Part shown: positions 45,141 to 59,214 of the stretch, in pieces
Layout of the letters: each line of letters opens with the position of its first letter
Numbering within the stretch: position 1 is the first letter of the stretch
Source: Paracentrotus lividus
Lineage: Eukaryota; Echinodermata; Echinoidea; Camarodonta; Echinidae
Direction: 5' to 3'
NCBI GenBank assembly: GCA_940671915.1
Contig: CALNVZ010003434.1
Coordinates: forward strand, 28,688,448-28,752,447
Length of the DNA stretch: 64,000 nt
The notes under the pieces: generated by a model
Databases searched by the model: none
Told to the model about the DNA's origin: nothing
The model's input: the letters and a program-made list of their open reading frames with translations, nothing else
Translations under genes and position numbers: made by a program

Positions 45141-48100
45141 TCACAGTTTCTTCGATACACTCTTTATCACTAAACCATATAGTTTATGGCAACCAACTGG
45201 AATAATGATTACTAAAATTGCTAAAATGTCAAGTAACCCAACTGCGGTGAAGGCGACATCATATGAATTGTAGGTGTCATGAAGCCAACCTGCATAAAAG
45301 AAGGAAAATAGAGATATCAATTCAAGTTCGGCCCACACTCATATGGCCCGTATTTACAAAGGTGGCCTAAAGTTAAGCCTAGCTTAAATCTGTGGTTTAA
45401 GTATGGCTAGCGAAATGTGACACAATCTGTCTATGTTGCATACTCCTTAAAAGTTTACTAAATTCTGGAATTATTGTGTTTTAAAATTAAGGAAAACTTT
45501 AGTACTCATCATTTCGAGACAGTTTTTATAGTTTTACAATCGAAAATTCTGATATATATAACATTTACTTTTCGAGATTGTGTCACATTTTGCTAGCCAT
45601 ACTTAAACCACAGAGTTAAGCTAGGGTTAATATTGTTAAAAATGTTAATACGGTTCACTCTTACCCTCTCGACAAAAATGGTTTGTTTGTTTTTTTTGGT
45701 TTGCTTTGTTTGTTTGTTTTGTTTTTTTTTTAGTATATTAGTGAAATAAACGTACTCAATCTGTGTATGGCGTTAAAATATTTTTTAATGGATAACAATT
45801 TTACTGGTGACATTTACATTACGAAAAAACTTTAACTAGTAACTTTTGACGAAAGAATGAAATACTTTACCCATAAGTGCTCCTCCGGCTGCTTCACCAA
45901 GGAACATTAGATAATGAAGAGACAAGGCATACGCAACCAGATCGGAAGGAAATATACTCTGTGCTATACAAGCAATGATGACGATCAGACACCCGCTTGC
46001 GAACCCATTTCCTACCGCAAGAAAAGCCAACACGAGGAAAGACTTTGTTAGGTCGTTTAGAAAGAAGAGTAAAGCCGAGAAGGCTTGCAGGATACAGAAT
46101 GTCCACCTGTCATCTAGGATCTTCCTGGCGGAGAAGAAACCTATCACGAGTCTTCCTGCAATGTTCCCTGCTCCGCCCAAGGTGGCGAGAAAAACAGCGT
46201 CCTCTGGGGCGAAGCCTTTCGCTTCAGCGTTGGGAACGAGGAAGACAATCCATGCGTTGTAAGCTATTCCATTTGTGAAGATTGCGATTAAGATTGTGAT
46301 GTAGAGGGGGTATGTCCGGAAAAGGTCCAGGAAAGGAGAATCCCTCTCATGGGTGTCTGATGCCAGCAGGGGATGTGATGATGACAATTCCGGGATATCA
46401 GCATCATCTTCGAAGCTCTCTTCACTAGCGTTTCCCTTCTGAAAGCAAACAGAGTATATTCTTACTGGGGGATACCATTCCCGCATATTTCTTAAGGGGT
46501 CATTATTTTAGTGTGATCATCTACTTTCTGAAATAATGTATGCATGTGTATATTGTTTATAGCGAGGAAACCCTGTTTCATAATGACAAAATCTGTTACT
46601 TGGGATTTATATATTATAAATAGTGGACATTCTATAATACAATATACTGGATTATATGTACGACACATACTAAATTATCCCAGGTGCATGTTTGTTTCAC
46701 CAAGGCCGCAGGCCGCGAAGTGAAATAGATTTGCACGAGGGATAACTTAGTATATATGTGGAGTTCATATAATCCAGTAATATTGTATGATGGAACGTTC
46801 ACGTTTTATTATAGTAAATAGACCCCTAGATCTTTGACCTTGCCTAGTCTGGTTTTATCTTTGCCAAATTTTTGGTGCTAATTATATTGTGACGTACATT
46901 GTTACTCCGCGTATCCATTGTTATGAGCTTTTGTGCGCACCAATTTACTGTTATTACGCGCGAGCGCAATAAGGCAAACGATAGAATCGATACTCTCTCC
47001 CTTCTTTTAAGACGGGCTTTACCCTACAAAAACCGAAATTTATATTGTACATATGTACAATATAACATATCGAAGGTAGGTCACGTGGTACTTATCTAGC
47101 CAATGACGACGCGTATTTTTCTACCCCTATTTACTATATGTTATTTTATATCATTACATTATGTATATATATTATGTATTATTATATATTATCTACAAAC
47201 AATGCATATGAGAAGTCTACAGCTTGTCACGAGTTGTTCACTTCACCGGGACACTTTAGTTTTCCATGCGCAAATGTTTCAAGTTTCTGTGAATACCAAG
47301 TTTAAAATAGTTATTCTAATACAACACAATACACTACTGTCAGCGTTACCCTTTGGATATTAGCGTTGTCTTCATGGCCTGACCTAGCATTCAAAGTTTC
47401 AGGGGGTCGAAACAAGGCGCTACATGCAACACAGTTGAGACTGAGTCCACCCAGTAGCAGCAAAGCTCCACGCCAGGTGTAGATAGACCTGAAGTACTCT
47501 GCCAGAATTGGCAAGGTCATCATGCCGACGCCCCCAGCGGTGTAGACCACACTGGTCATGATGCTGTAGATGTTGGGTAGATAGACAAATAGGCTTGAAT
47601 GTGATGTGAAAAGAACGCCCCCATATCCAATACCTATGTTAGAGGAGGGTAAGACGACACATTTTCACTATGCGCGTGATAAGATAAAGATATTTTTTGT
47701 AAAATAATTATAAAACCTTTAAAGGTTTCAGAATTTAAAAAGAAAGTTTCACGGCTACTTCAAATGTAATTTTGATTTGTTTAGTCATGAAACTTCAGTT
47801 GCCGGTATTTTCTTTATGATTATTATTATTATTTTTTTTTTTAAACCGAAGTCCATTCGGTTAAAGCCTGATAGTCCTCGGGATCGGTAGTTCACAAGGC
47901 CAATACCGGGTCACAAATAACCCTGGGACACCGGATCACAATAACCTATAAATATGCCCAAACCCTTAATTTGACCCTAGGACACTGGGTCACGATGACC
48001 CTACACCAAAGTGTAGATGTCTATGTCCTCGGCCATTCGTTTACTACTGGGTACCTGATAACATGAGACACATCAGGAACTGGGGACCTGTTCGACAAAA

Positions 48101-48675
48101 TGATGCCAGTATGAAGCCGAGCGAACCCAGTACGCTTCCAACCATCGTCAATCTCCTCCTAGATATATTATTTTTCATCAACCAGGGGACAACAACGGCT
48201 GTCAAGAGATAAAAAATGACAAGGGAGAACAAATTAGTGCGCCATATTTGAGTGCATTTTATAATGCGAAATTTGAAGTGAAATATATGTGAATGTGCGC
48301 AATTCACTACAAGAAAAAAAAAATTTGCTCATAATGAGAACACAAATGCCACGAAAAATAAAGAAGGGCCCTTTGATATGAAAAAATGAATTAAGTAATG
48401 AAAAATGCAAATATAGCATCAATACATTCATTGGCTGACTGATGAGAGGACTTTCGTGCAATACATGTGCTTCAATCTACCTAGATTATATTATAAATTG
48501 ATAACAGTTTCTTACCCAGTGCCAATGATAGTCCATGAGACAGCCCTACTGCTGTTCCAACCAAACTCGTCGACGTATCGAGGCTCACTGTGATGTCATT
48601 AACGAACACACCAAAAGCTTTCAACACTCCCATTTCAAGAAAAATTATCATTCCTATCCCAGTGATAAGAGTATT
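45141..48675 (-). CDS. SLC16/monocarboxylate-transporter-like MFS protein, 5' exon missing
   Basis: Twelve-helix plasma-membrane transporter of the MCT (SLC16) type; substrate unknown. Exons in transcript order: 48675-48516, 48198-48055, 47633-47350, 46438-45871, 45289-45141 (stop TGA), with matching phases and about 434 residues. The first two exons give GVLKAFGVFVNDITVSLDTS and LMKNNISRRRLTMVGSVLGS (the charged loop between early helices). The third gives GIGYGGVLFTSHSSLFVYLP and FRSIYTWRGALLLLGG. The fourth begins with a hydrophilic loop containing acidic and Ser residues, then the second half with GGAGNIAGRLVIGFFSAR. The last gives GWLHDTYNSYDVAFTAVGLL, typical of helices 11-12. I could not find the exon with the start codon and the usual PDGGWGW-type helix 1 in the window upstream. 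Confidence 0.87.
45346..45655. mobile_element. MITE with about 90 bp inverted arms
   Basis: TTAAATCTGTGGTTTAAGTA followed by TGGCTAGCGAAATGTGACAC near 45383 is inverted near 45570-45620. The ends CCGTATTTACA and TGTTAATACGG are also inverted. It lies in the last transporter intron. Confidence 0.65.
46612..47139 (-). repeat. dispersed repeat family P, copy 2
   Basis: Reverse-complement relative of 1213-1728, sharing the GATCTTTGACCTTGCCTAG block, the GTACATATGTACAATATAAC palindrome and CTATTTACTATA ends. It lies in an intron of the transporter gene. Confidence 0.65.
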
Positions 48676-48724
48676 CTGAAACCCATTAATTTTTGTCATG
48701 ATACAGAATATCATGAATCAAATC

Positions 48725-49290
48725 CAGGGCCAATCGAGCTAATCTAAACCAACCCGATCTGATCCAATCGAATTAAATCCAATCCAATTTAATCTAATCC
48801 ACTCCGATATCCACTCCAATCCATTAATATCCAATCCAGTTCGATTTGATCAGATCCACTGAAATCCAACCCAGACCAACCCAATCTAATCTAATCTAAG
48901 CCGATATTCATTCTAATCCATTCCTATTTAATCCAGTCCGATCTGATCAGATCCTCTCAAATCTGATCAAATCCAAGCCGATGCAATCCGAATGTAATCC
49001 AATTCAGTCCAATCCAATACAATACGTTCCAAATGATCTAATCCCATGTAATATAATATCCGATCCGATCAAATCAAATCAAATCACATCTTATCACATA
49101 AAAAAAAAGATATAGTCCGATCCAATTAGTTCATCCCAAACTGATCCAGTCTAATCCGATCCTATCAACCTGATCCAATTCAATCAAAATCAATGTAATC
49201 CAGTCCCTTTTGATCCAATCCAATAATCTCATCCAGTCCGATCCAACTTGACTAAATCAAATCAAATCGAATCGAATCAAAGCAAATCCG
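48725..49290. repeat. degenerate pentanucleotide array (AATCC/GATCC type)
   Basis: About 565 bases of imperfect AATCC, GATCC and AATCT units in irregular register, biased to one strand. It abuts the first recognised transporter exon on its 5' side. Confidence 0.8.
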
Positions 49291-49556
49291 ACCCGAATTG
49301 CTGCATTCTATTCTTCTTATCTATCGATCGGATATTTTGCAGTTTGCATATGCTCGATTTCTTTCCACATAGAACATCCACTGATGCGAACCAATTCATA
49401 GGCATGGATGCCTAACCTCCATGGCCGGTAAAGGCCATTCAATATGAGTTCTCTGTTGAGTATTTGGCATTTATATATTTCCATTGAATACAAAGAATTG
49501 ACCCCGTGCATGGTATAAATTAAATGGTAGCGCACAAAACTTCTTTCTTTGGGTTA

Positions 49557-49640
49557 TTGATGCATGGAATTTCTATAGCGCCAATTTCCACATAGATAAA
49601 ATGCTCAAGGCGCTTTTACAAAAGATTACAAAGAATATTG
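49557..49640 (-). mobile_element. LINE/SINE 3' tail fragment
   Basis: On the minus strand GCGCCTTGAGCATTTTATC is followed by GTGGAAATTGGCGCTATAG. This resembles the shared 3' tail of CR1/L2-like elements. No coding part is attached. Confidence 0.45.
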
Positions 49641-50360
49641 CACAAAGACGTCTGTCTTCAAGAATATACATAGGCCTGCATATTCTACATAATAATAGAT
49701 TGAACTACTCTTGCATACTAAGTTCCATGCTTCTGTTATGGTCAGCTACGGGACATTAGATTAAAGGGATGTGGTACTATAGAACTCCACATTTACCAAA
49801 CTAAACAGCTGACAGTAGGAAGTTCGTGTAAAATTGTTATGCAAACCTTTTTTTTTCTGATGTTGACTGATACATCAGACAAAAGGGTGACGCAATAGGT
49901 TTGCACGAACTTGCGCCGCATACAAACTAAGTCTTCAGTTCAGAATATCGCCCGATGTGTTTAGCAAATGAATATTTTCTCCAAAATATTTGTTTTTGTT
50001 TTGTTTTGTTTTGTTCTGTTTGTTTTTTCTTGTTGAGGGGGCACTCTTTTGGACTCTTGTAGGAACTACATGCAGCAGATATGCACTGCTAGACGTTTAG
50101 TTTGGTAAAAAGTGGGGGTCCTTCACATGTGTTGTAATATCTCGTTCGTTTGATCAAATGTCACTGCCTGACTATAAAGTCCATTGGTACACATGTAAAG
50201 TGAATAACCTAGCGCCGGCGCTATGGATATTGATATTCTCTCCCTTTTATTCATTTCATAAATATTTACATAGAAATGGACAGAACTATATGTATTAATC
50301 TGTTCCTTGATTTGAAAACAAGTTATCATGCACTGTTCTTATGGTCTCCATTGCGTTAGT

Positions 50361-52133
50361 ATATGTGATACGTCTTGTCGAAATGAGAGAGAAGTCGCAG
50401 ATCAAAGATCCGAGTAAATCGACAAACTACTAAAAAACTCAAAATTTTGAGGACATTTTTTTTTTTTTGATTTCTGGTTTTACCATGCTTCATCTTTGCT
50501 CTGTTAAAAAAATGAGTGAAAATGATAACGGGAAAGTGGTAAAAAGCAGTTTTTCGGCGAGTGTTTTTTTCGGTCATAATTTTTTTTTTCCGGACATACA
50601 AGCGAACGTCCACGCCCATTTCCCCTCTCCGTTTAGCTCCGCCTTAGCAACGCATGGCTTTGTTTATTGGACGTTCACGTCATGTGATGTGTGATTTCAA
50701 CTGGCTTTTTGTTTCGTTTTGTGAGCGAATAGCGAACGAAACTCTCTTTAGCTGCACTCAGAAATTTTGCGTGCGATGCCACACCTGCTGTGAATAAAGC
50801 TGTTTTCATCCGGATAGCGGAGCACGCAAACGAATGTCAAATCTAACAATCCGGGTGGGGGAGAGGGGGGGGTTATGAGGGGAAAGCTACTATTTTGCTT
50901 GACTTAGCTATCTGGATCCAAATGAATGTTAATTTCAGCATTTTATTTTAGGGGCCGCGATATCTGTTGTCCTGATGGGAAATTAAACCTCCTATTAACA
51001 AATTGGTTCCATCAGGAACATAGAGCATACAAAGAGGTGACGTGATAATACTTCTGATACAAGTATTTAGGTTAAAGTCTTCTGCAGTTTATTTTACAAA
51101 GTAACGTGTTTAAGAAAGTAGCGTTTACTAAAACGAACGAAACCAAATACGATTTACTCTTAAAATAATTCATTTCTAAAATTATTAATATCTTCTTATT
51201 ACTGGTAACAAGTTGATACATAAAAGACGAGATCGAGCAAATCATTTACGTTTTTATTTTCATTGTCTTAAGCTAACCTAGCCACTCATAAAACGTGATC
51301 AGAGAAATTCTAAATACATTCGTGAGGCGCAAATATTTATTAAAACATTTTTGGAGGCTTATCTCTATCATATACTTATTCAAAGAATATAAACAAAATG
51401 CATAAGCCCCTGTACAAGAATAATTTAGTCTATAGACCATTATTATGTTCAAAATTCCAACAGAGTTCAGATCAAAATGACTCGCTTTATTATGAGTAAG
51501 AGTATACGCGATTGACATTCAAAGAACGCACGCAAACATCGGAATAAACCCCCAAAAGGTTTTAAAATAGTTTTGTTTCTAATAATTTAGCGCCCAGGAT
51601 TGGTAAACACTTTTCTTAAAGAGCGGACTTTTTCTTAACAATTAGAAAGAGCATGACGTTTTTATTTATTTGACGAAGATATAAAACAACTAACCAAATT
51701 CAGCTTCTTTTTTTTTTGAGAAGAATTGAATGTTATTTAGACAACGTCACCGTTTGCCTCGATCATGCGTGACGGACGAGTATTGTTCTCTGTATACCTG
51801 AATGCAGCCTCCTCATTGGTCAATCGTTTCACTTTGTAACAAAGTGTTGCTAGGGCATTTCGGTGAGTACAACGGTGACAAAATGTTCTTATTTTTGGCG
51901 CGGAGTCAAACGGAAGTCAAACTTCGCAGACGTTTTTTTCTTGATTTTGATTTCCAAGAGCACAATTCTCCTCGCGTTCAGAGGCTAATATCTCCACTTC
52001 TATTTACTCTTTACAGTCGGGTTATATATCATATTCAAGGCAATGAATCAGGGATCAATAATATCAAATAAAATGGATTCAAAATCGCGACTAGTCTCTC
52101 ATTTCGACGTGACGCATCACATATACAGTCTGT
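50361..52133. mobile_element. possible DNA element H
   Basis: GTCGAAATGAGAGAGAAGTC near 50376 is matched inverted near 52090-52115, together with GTGATRCGTC outside it. The interior is noncoding. The similarity is short and I see no certain target duplication. Confidence 0.35.
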
Positions 52134-52135
52134 GT

Positions 52136-52564
52136 CCAAAAAAAAATGGTACAGTCGGAAAAAAAATATTTAGGTGGGAAATATTTCAAATAATGTGTGT
52201 ATGTGGTACCAAAATAAAGCCAAAAGATTTTCCCTGTTGATGCGCTTTGTTCTGTATAATTTGCTTTCGTAAAACAAAAGTTATGCTAAATTTTTGCACG
52301 AGGAACAAATCGAAATTGGGCGCTTCATGGCTATATGCGAAACCTATACACAAATGCATGGGACGGCGTGCAAAAAATGGATTTTTCTGATGTTAGAAAA
52401 CTTGTCATACCTCAAAAACTACGACACCAAATTTGATGAAAAAAATTGCAGAAGAAAGTCTGATTTTCCTGCTTTACAAAATATCAAACAATACCAGGTT
52501 GTGATTAATATTCATACTATAAAAAAAATGTTTTCCACTTGTACCTTTTATTTGACACAGACTG
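52136..52564. mobile_element. mariner-type MITE
   Basis: CAGTCTGTGTCCAAA at the left and its complement TTTGACACAGACTG at the right, flanked by TA at 52134-52135 and 52565-52566. No transposase. 429 bases. Confidence 0.78.
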
Positions 52565-53158
52565 TAATGCCAAGAAAACATCACTTACCGGGGTTCAAAT
52601 AATAATAAAACAAATTGACGAGAGAGGTGCACCCCACCCCACCTTCAGCTCATCTATACCCAAACTATATGTGAAAGACAGGGTGAGTGCTACCCGAGTA
52701 TATAATGAACTAATGATAATTAATTCCTCTATCTCCTAGATTACAAATATGTTTACCCATGTTGAACTTTGCTATATTCTGTCTTACCTATATCAAGGTG
52801 TCAGCTACGAGTGGTGGACTTTAAACACTGTCAGCATAATAATCTTTGCGCTAATTACCAGATACCCCTTATTTGATCTGGCATACGAAGATAATAGATA
52901 GGCTGGAGAACTGTTTCACGAGATAAGTTTGTGATTATCAATTAAAATCACGACACACCTCCAAAATAAGGACAAGGTCTTGCCCGGTGTTTGGATTCTG
53001 TTTTGAGAGTATTAATAAAGTGTCTCCATTATTAATAGTTCGGAAAGGGCCAAAAACGAGGCAATTTGGGCCTACATGAGAAGAACACCTAAATGAAGCT
53101 AGTTATCCAAATTGTTCATAAAGATTATACAGAATTGCTGAGTTGAAGAGCAAGAAAG

Positions 53159-53527
53159 ATGAGTGGCTTTCCAGGCAATCTCTCAGACAGTCAGAAGGAC
53201 AAGCTGAAAAAGGTAAAAGAAATATATATTACTATATATATATATATATATATCGTCGGCTTGGAGCCAGAAGGGCGCTATTGCAGATCAAGGATGTTCC
53301 GTTTGGAGCCAAAAGGGCGCTATTATCATTGACTTTGTACAGTAATAGCGCCCTTATGGCTCTCAACTGAACATCTATCAGATGCAATAACGCCCTTATG
53401 GCTCCCAACAGACGATATATTGGTGTTCTGAAAGCTGGTTTTTAGCAACGCCAATCTCCTCTTGTTTTTATTTCGACTACATTTTCCAACAAGAAGCAGT
53501 GGCCATGTTAAAGAGTAGTTTCCTTGT

Positions 53528-53585
<58 letters not shown>

Positions 53586-54581
53586 CAGTGGTGGCCAAAA
53601 TTATTAGAACACCAAGCATATTTAAATGATTTTAGTAATTTTCATTCAGTTGATCATTTAAATACATATAAAATGGTTGGAATGTCTCCGAATATCATCA
53701 TTATGCTTAAAAAACTAAATAACAAAGCCATGCGTTGGGAACTCGCCCCCAAGTCGCCTTTTTGATGTTACACCACCGATTGAAAAATCTAAAAAATCTT
53801 GCCCCTTTCAGGATCAAAGTGTCATGACGTTAAACATTTTAAGCCTCTCCCTAAAAAAGTATATATATTCTGAAAGGAAATTTCCTGAAGATGTCTAAAA
53901 TGGCATTCATAACAACACAGGGTGAAATAGTTACATCATATGTGGGGATTTTTAAATTATTTTTGAAGGGCCCCAAATTTTTTAATTCAGTGCCCCTATT
54001 TAAGTCCCCCGTTCCAATGACCCTTAGTATTTCAGCATATTTGAATTGCTCATGAAATTTCCTTTAAAAAATATACGTTTACAAGGAATGTCTTCATTAA
54101 ATGAAAAAAATAGTCTTAACCTTCAATGGGCATGGTTATTTTGGTCATCTCACCACCAAGGGTGGGAGCGCATCCACCCTCCCCATTTGACCAAATTTTT
54201 TAAAACTTAGCATGTATTCGATGTATATTAGAATAAATAAGCCTGCTAAGTTTTATACTTCTACCTCAAATATTTTTTGAGCAATCGGCATATGTAATTG
54301 GCATTTTACTTTTTTGCATTTGGACTACATGTTAAATACACAAGTCTATGGGGAAACCAAAAGCGCATAGCGCAACTGTTTTTAATGCTGCGCATTACCA
54401 GATGGTCGAAACTATATAAATTTGGTGTCTGCATATACATAAGATCCTATGCTAAAAAGTCATGAAAGCTCATGGCACACAAAATATATCTTTAATCTGA
54501 TTTCGGCAAATGAACTAGGGCATTGATAATCCCATAGACTTTGTGTAGGTTCAGGTGTTCTCATAATTTTGGCCACCACTG

Positions 54582-54612
<31 letters not shown>

Positions 54613-55485
54613 TTATTTATTTATATATATATATATATATACAGTTTGTCCCACGAAAAATGCTAATGTCACTTTAGATGGGTATAATATTAAATTTACA
54701 AAATTATATTGTATACTAGTATATCTTTACACCCGTAAACTACATTTCGTTTTCTACAACTGGATGAAATTTTATGTGATATGGTCGAAGAATCACAAAG
54801 ATATGAGCATTTTGTCATTACACATCAGGAAACCTTTCCATCCAAGTTTGTATTGAGTAGTACCGGATGTGTCGAATAAAAGAAACCCAGGTTTGATCAT
54901 TAATACTTTGAAAAAGGAAAAAATGAAAAAATGTCATGTATCACCGAACCCCATTGTTTTAAATATGTCTTGCCAAATTGTGAGTGGTTCACTTTCACGC
55001 CCATTGATAATCAAAAATGGGTTTCCTTTTAGGCACCTTTAACGCATCTCTAGGAGCATGAAAGTGAACGCTCACAACTTTGCAAGACTTTTTCAGAACA
55101 ATGGGGTTCAGCGATGCGTAATAGTGGTGAGTTGAGGAACATATCAGTAGAATGGTGATGGGTTGCACTTAACAGTGATATACATTTCATAATCACTACT
55201 CAAATATTTTTCAAATTATTAATGATCAAACTTGGGTTTCTTTTATTCGGTAAACCCGGTACTACTTAATAAAAAACTTGGATGGAGAGGTTTCCTGATG
55301 TGTGATGAAAAAGTGCTCATATTCTTGTGATTATTGGACCATATCACAAAACATTTCATCCAGTTGCAGGAAATGAGTTGTAGTCTACGGGTGCAGAGAT
55401 ATAATTAATATAATGTTGGAATTTTTAATGTTATACCCATCTAAAGTGTCATTAGCATTTTTTGTGGGACACACTGTATATATAT

Positions 55486-55553
<68 letters not shown>

Positions 55554-58500
55554 TATTATATAATTTATATATACTGGCGATTCCAGCGAAAAAGTGTACA
55601 CGGTGTTTTTGATCATGTCAGCCAATAAAAAAATCAAAAAAAATGTAGGACCCTCAATTTTGCGTTTTATATCCGCACCGGTGAAACTTATTCGTGCGCA
55701 TTTGTTCCAACTTCATTTGAAGTGAACTTTTTTTTTACGATTTAAAAACATGCCATTTTGGGCCATTTTTGAAAAAAAAACTAATTTTTTTTCGCGAACC
55801 AAACTTTTTAAAGAAAATATCAAAATAATTTAGATTCAAGTGTATTTTAGGATGGCACACATCTCAGGAGAAATTGTACCAAATTTGAATAATATAGGGC
55901 AATCCAAACAATCTCTGAATTCTTTTTCGAGTGGTAAATTTGGATGTTACCTACGAATACAGCTTTTTTAAAAGCTATAAACCATACTAGATATAACGAA
56001 GTACGGCTCCTAATTGCCGTACAGAAGCGCCTCACCATTCCCTATCGACATGCATTGTTTCCCGGTGACATTGCTTTCTTTGTTAAACTGGCAGAAGAGG
56101 TCAAAGGTCCGAATTTTCGTGTGGTCAAAAAAATTCAGTTACCTACGAATACACCTATAAACCACTGCCATTTCTATACCTTAAGAGATTAGTGACAAAT
56201 ATTGTAGGGAAAGTTGACAAACGATGTCTTGCTGACGTGTGTAAACTTTTAATCTCCTGAACATAAGGTTTTGTATATTGCCTATAGTGCTGTATTCGTA
56301 GGTAACATTTGACATTCCGAATGTTACCTACGAATACAAGTATGCATAGCGTGTTTCTGCATATATTTAGTATTTTGCCTTGAGACTAAAGTCACAAACT
56401 TTTGTAGTTTCATTTGTCATATAAATAGGATATTGTGTGACAATTTTTCTTGTTTAGAATCTTATGTTTGCATTATGTTTCGACATTTTCCTTATTAATG
56501 TAAAATAATTATAATTTTTAATATTATTGTTGAGAAGTAATTTTCCTCTGAAACAATGTTATTTATCAAGTTTAATTTTTTTTCGTAGGCTTATCAAGTG
56601 GGGAAACTCTTTCAAATTTAATTACCAAAAAAATTATAGCTTTTCAGGAATAAATAAAACATGGATAGCATTTCCTGCAGTGGTGTCACGTGTATTCGTA
56701 GGTAACAATGTGTATTCGTAGGTAACAATGTAAAGTAAACTGCCATTTTCGGCTTTACAATTAACTCACATTGCTTTTTCTTATTGGAAAGGAGGAATAG
56801 TCCCAATAGATATTGGGGACATCGTTTGACCCAATAATATAAGTTATTTATTGTATTGGTGATTATCAGATTTGAAGTAAAGTGCCCCAAATTATAGCTT
56901 ATTGCATTATTCGGGATTAACAAATCCTTTTTTCCTATTTCATTCAAGGCACGTTTGCCGATTGACACAATCTGTACATAACAGATGTGAATTAACCTTC
57001 TCTAATTTTATTTCAAAATACGAAATGAATAATATTTACTGAGATGGATTTTCATTACTTATAAAAAAATAAAAAACAAACTAAACGTGGATTTTTTTTT
57101 CCGACTTATCCTTTTTTTAGATTTCATTTATCAGGTGTTTATGTTTCTTATTAATGAATTGCAATCTGGAGTTCAATACAAAGCAAACTTGCCCCATCTT
57201 TTAAGTTATCTTTAATTTCCAAATTGGGATTCATGCGTATTACTCAGACCTCATAATGTCATAAGTTATCGAAACCATGTTGATTAAAGTAAAGTTTACT
57301 TCATTTTCATTTTTTATTTTGATGAAAATGAAAATGATGGAAAAGTGACAGATGCAGACGTATATCGCTCTCTTTAATCATACAGTGCAGCAGAAATTCA
57401 ATTTGGTTGGGATATTCAGCCTGGATGTGTGTCATTGACGTATTAATATTCTCAAAATACTTTTGTTTGGTTACGTTCGCGCAAGAGGTCTGTAATTCTT
57501 TCCATATATCATATCATATCAAGAAACAGTACAGTTATGATATATTAACTCATAAGCAGTTCAAGACAGTCACTGTTACCCACAAATAGTATCATTGGAA
57601 TAAATAACAGAATGGATAATCATATGTGCATGCAAGTGCCTAGATATATACGACGATACAATACAACATTTTTTTTATTAATTAAAGGAAGGGTATAATG
57701 AATATTTAGATTTTAAAATGATATATAGCTAATATTTTGTTCGTTATGGTTTCACGCTTATGTTAATATGATTTCAGAATAAAGGTGAGGAAAGAAGCTA
57801 TACCAGTTGGTGAATAATTAAAAACAGTGCTCTACATCTAATAATGTAATATTCGTCGAAAGACTTTGATTACTCTTTTTTTTCGAATTATGTTAAAGTT
57901 ATTTGTTAGACAGAAGATATCGTATTCATTTTTATTGTGCTAGGGCTGATGCTATTAATAAATATTCGCAATAAATTATTCTCATGTGTGAATCTTTTAG
58001 TTTAGACGTTTATCATTTTAATCGGTATTTATGCTTGTTATCAAGCACAATGTTGAGAAAAATACCTTACACTTATTAGTAACAATAATCTTGATTAACA
58101 GATATAAACATACGATAAACAGGACAAATATTGACGTTTTTGGTTAAAAGTTAGTGTTTGCCAATACTTGGTAGTGTGTTCCCATATATTGGCTGAGAAA
58201 GATATTTTTCACAAGAAACAATTAGTTTGATACCCCTACACGATTATTATATCAATTGGATCCAAACAAAATAGTTTAAAATATACATGTAAGCCAGTTA
58301 TACCTATGTTACCTACGAATACATTAGCTGTTACCTACGAATACATATGTTTCTACCTCTTCTATAAACAAAAGTAATGGGCGGATTCCATTTTTTTTAG
58401 GGTTTTAATGAGGAGTCATTCTCTTTTCTTTCAGTAAGATATGAACAATCTTAATTAGCGTCGTGAAGATTAAACAATGCAAACTGACACAACCCCATGT

Positions 58501-58881
58501 TTTTAAAACATTGTCTTAAAACTATAACTTTAATGAGATATGGCAAATACAAGGAAATTAGGAGCACAAGCCCTGCTCTTACCGATTTTAACTATTGTTA
58601 GAATCTTATTGATGGAATGGATGACATATTTGGAAGAAAATGTATATTAGGAGGCAAAATTCTGACTGTTTCACATTAGGGTACGTGTATTCGTAGGTAC
58701 ATGCAAAAAAATATGTTTTATTTTACACCTTGCACAAAGTCAATTTGGGAGATTAAGCGTGGCAATTTATCACACGGATAGGTTGATATGTTGACTTTTA
58801 GTGGGTCAAAGGACTAAATCATCAAAGAGGTTCTAAATTTGGACTCAACTTTTCGCCGTGTACACTTTTCGCTGGAATCGA

Positions 58882-58914
<33 letters not shown>

Positions 58915-59094
58915 TATTTTGTCTCTACGGTTTTGTCATTCAAATTGTATTTCTTTTCAGTTTAGTAACATAAAAACCGACGCAGAATTCATATCTTTAT
59001 ATATATTATTATATATTATATATATATATATATATAATATATTATATATATATATGTGTGTGTGTATATTTGGGAGGTTTTATATATAATATAT

Positions 59095-59135
<41 letters not shown>

Positions 59136-59162
59136 TATATATATTATATATATACTATATAT

Positions 59163-59214
<52 letters not shown>

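Noticed and set aside
49317-51518. First exon of the SLC16-like gene
   Set aside because: I searched both strands by eye for a PDGGWG-type segment with a start codon and found none.
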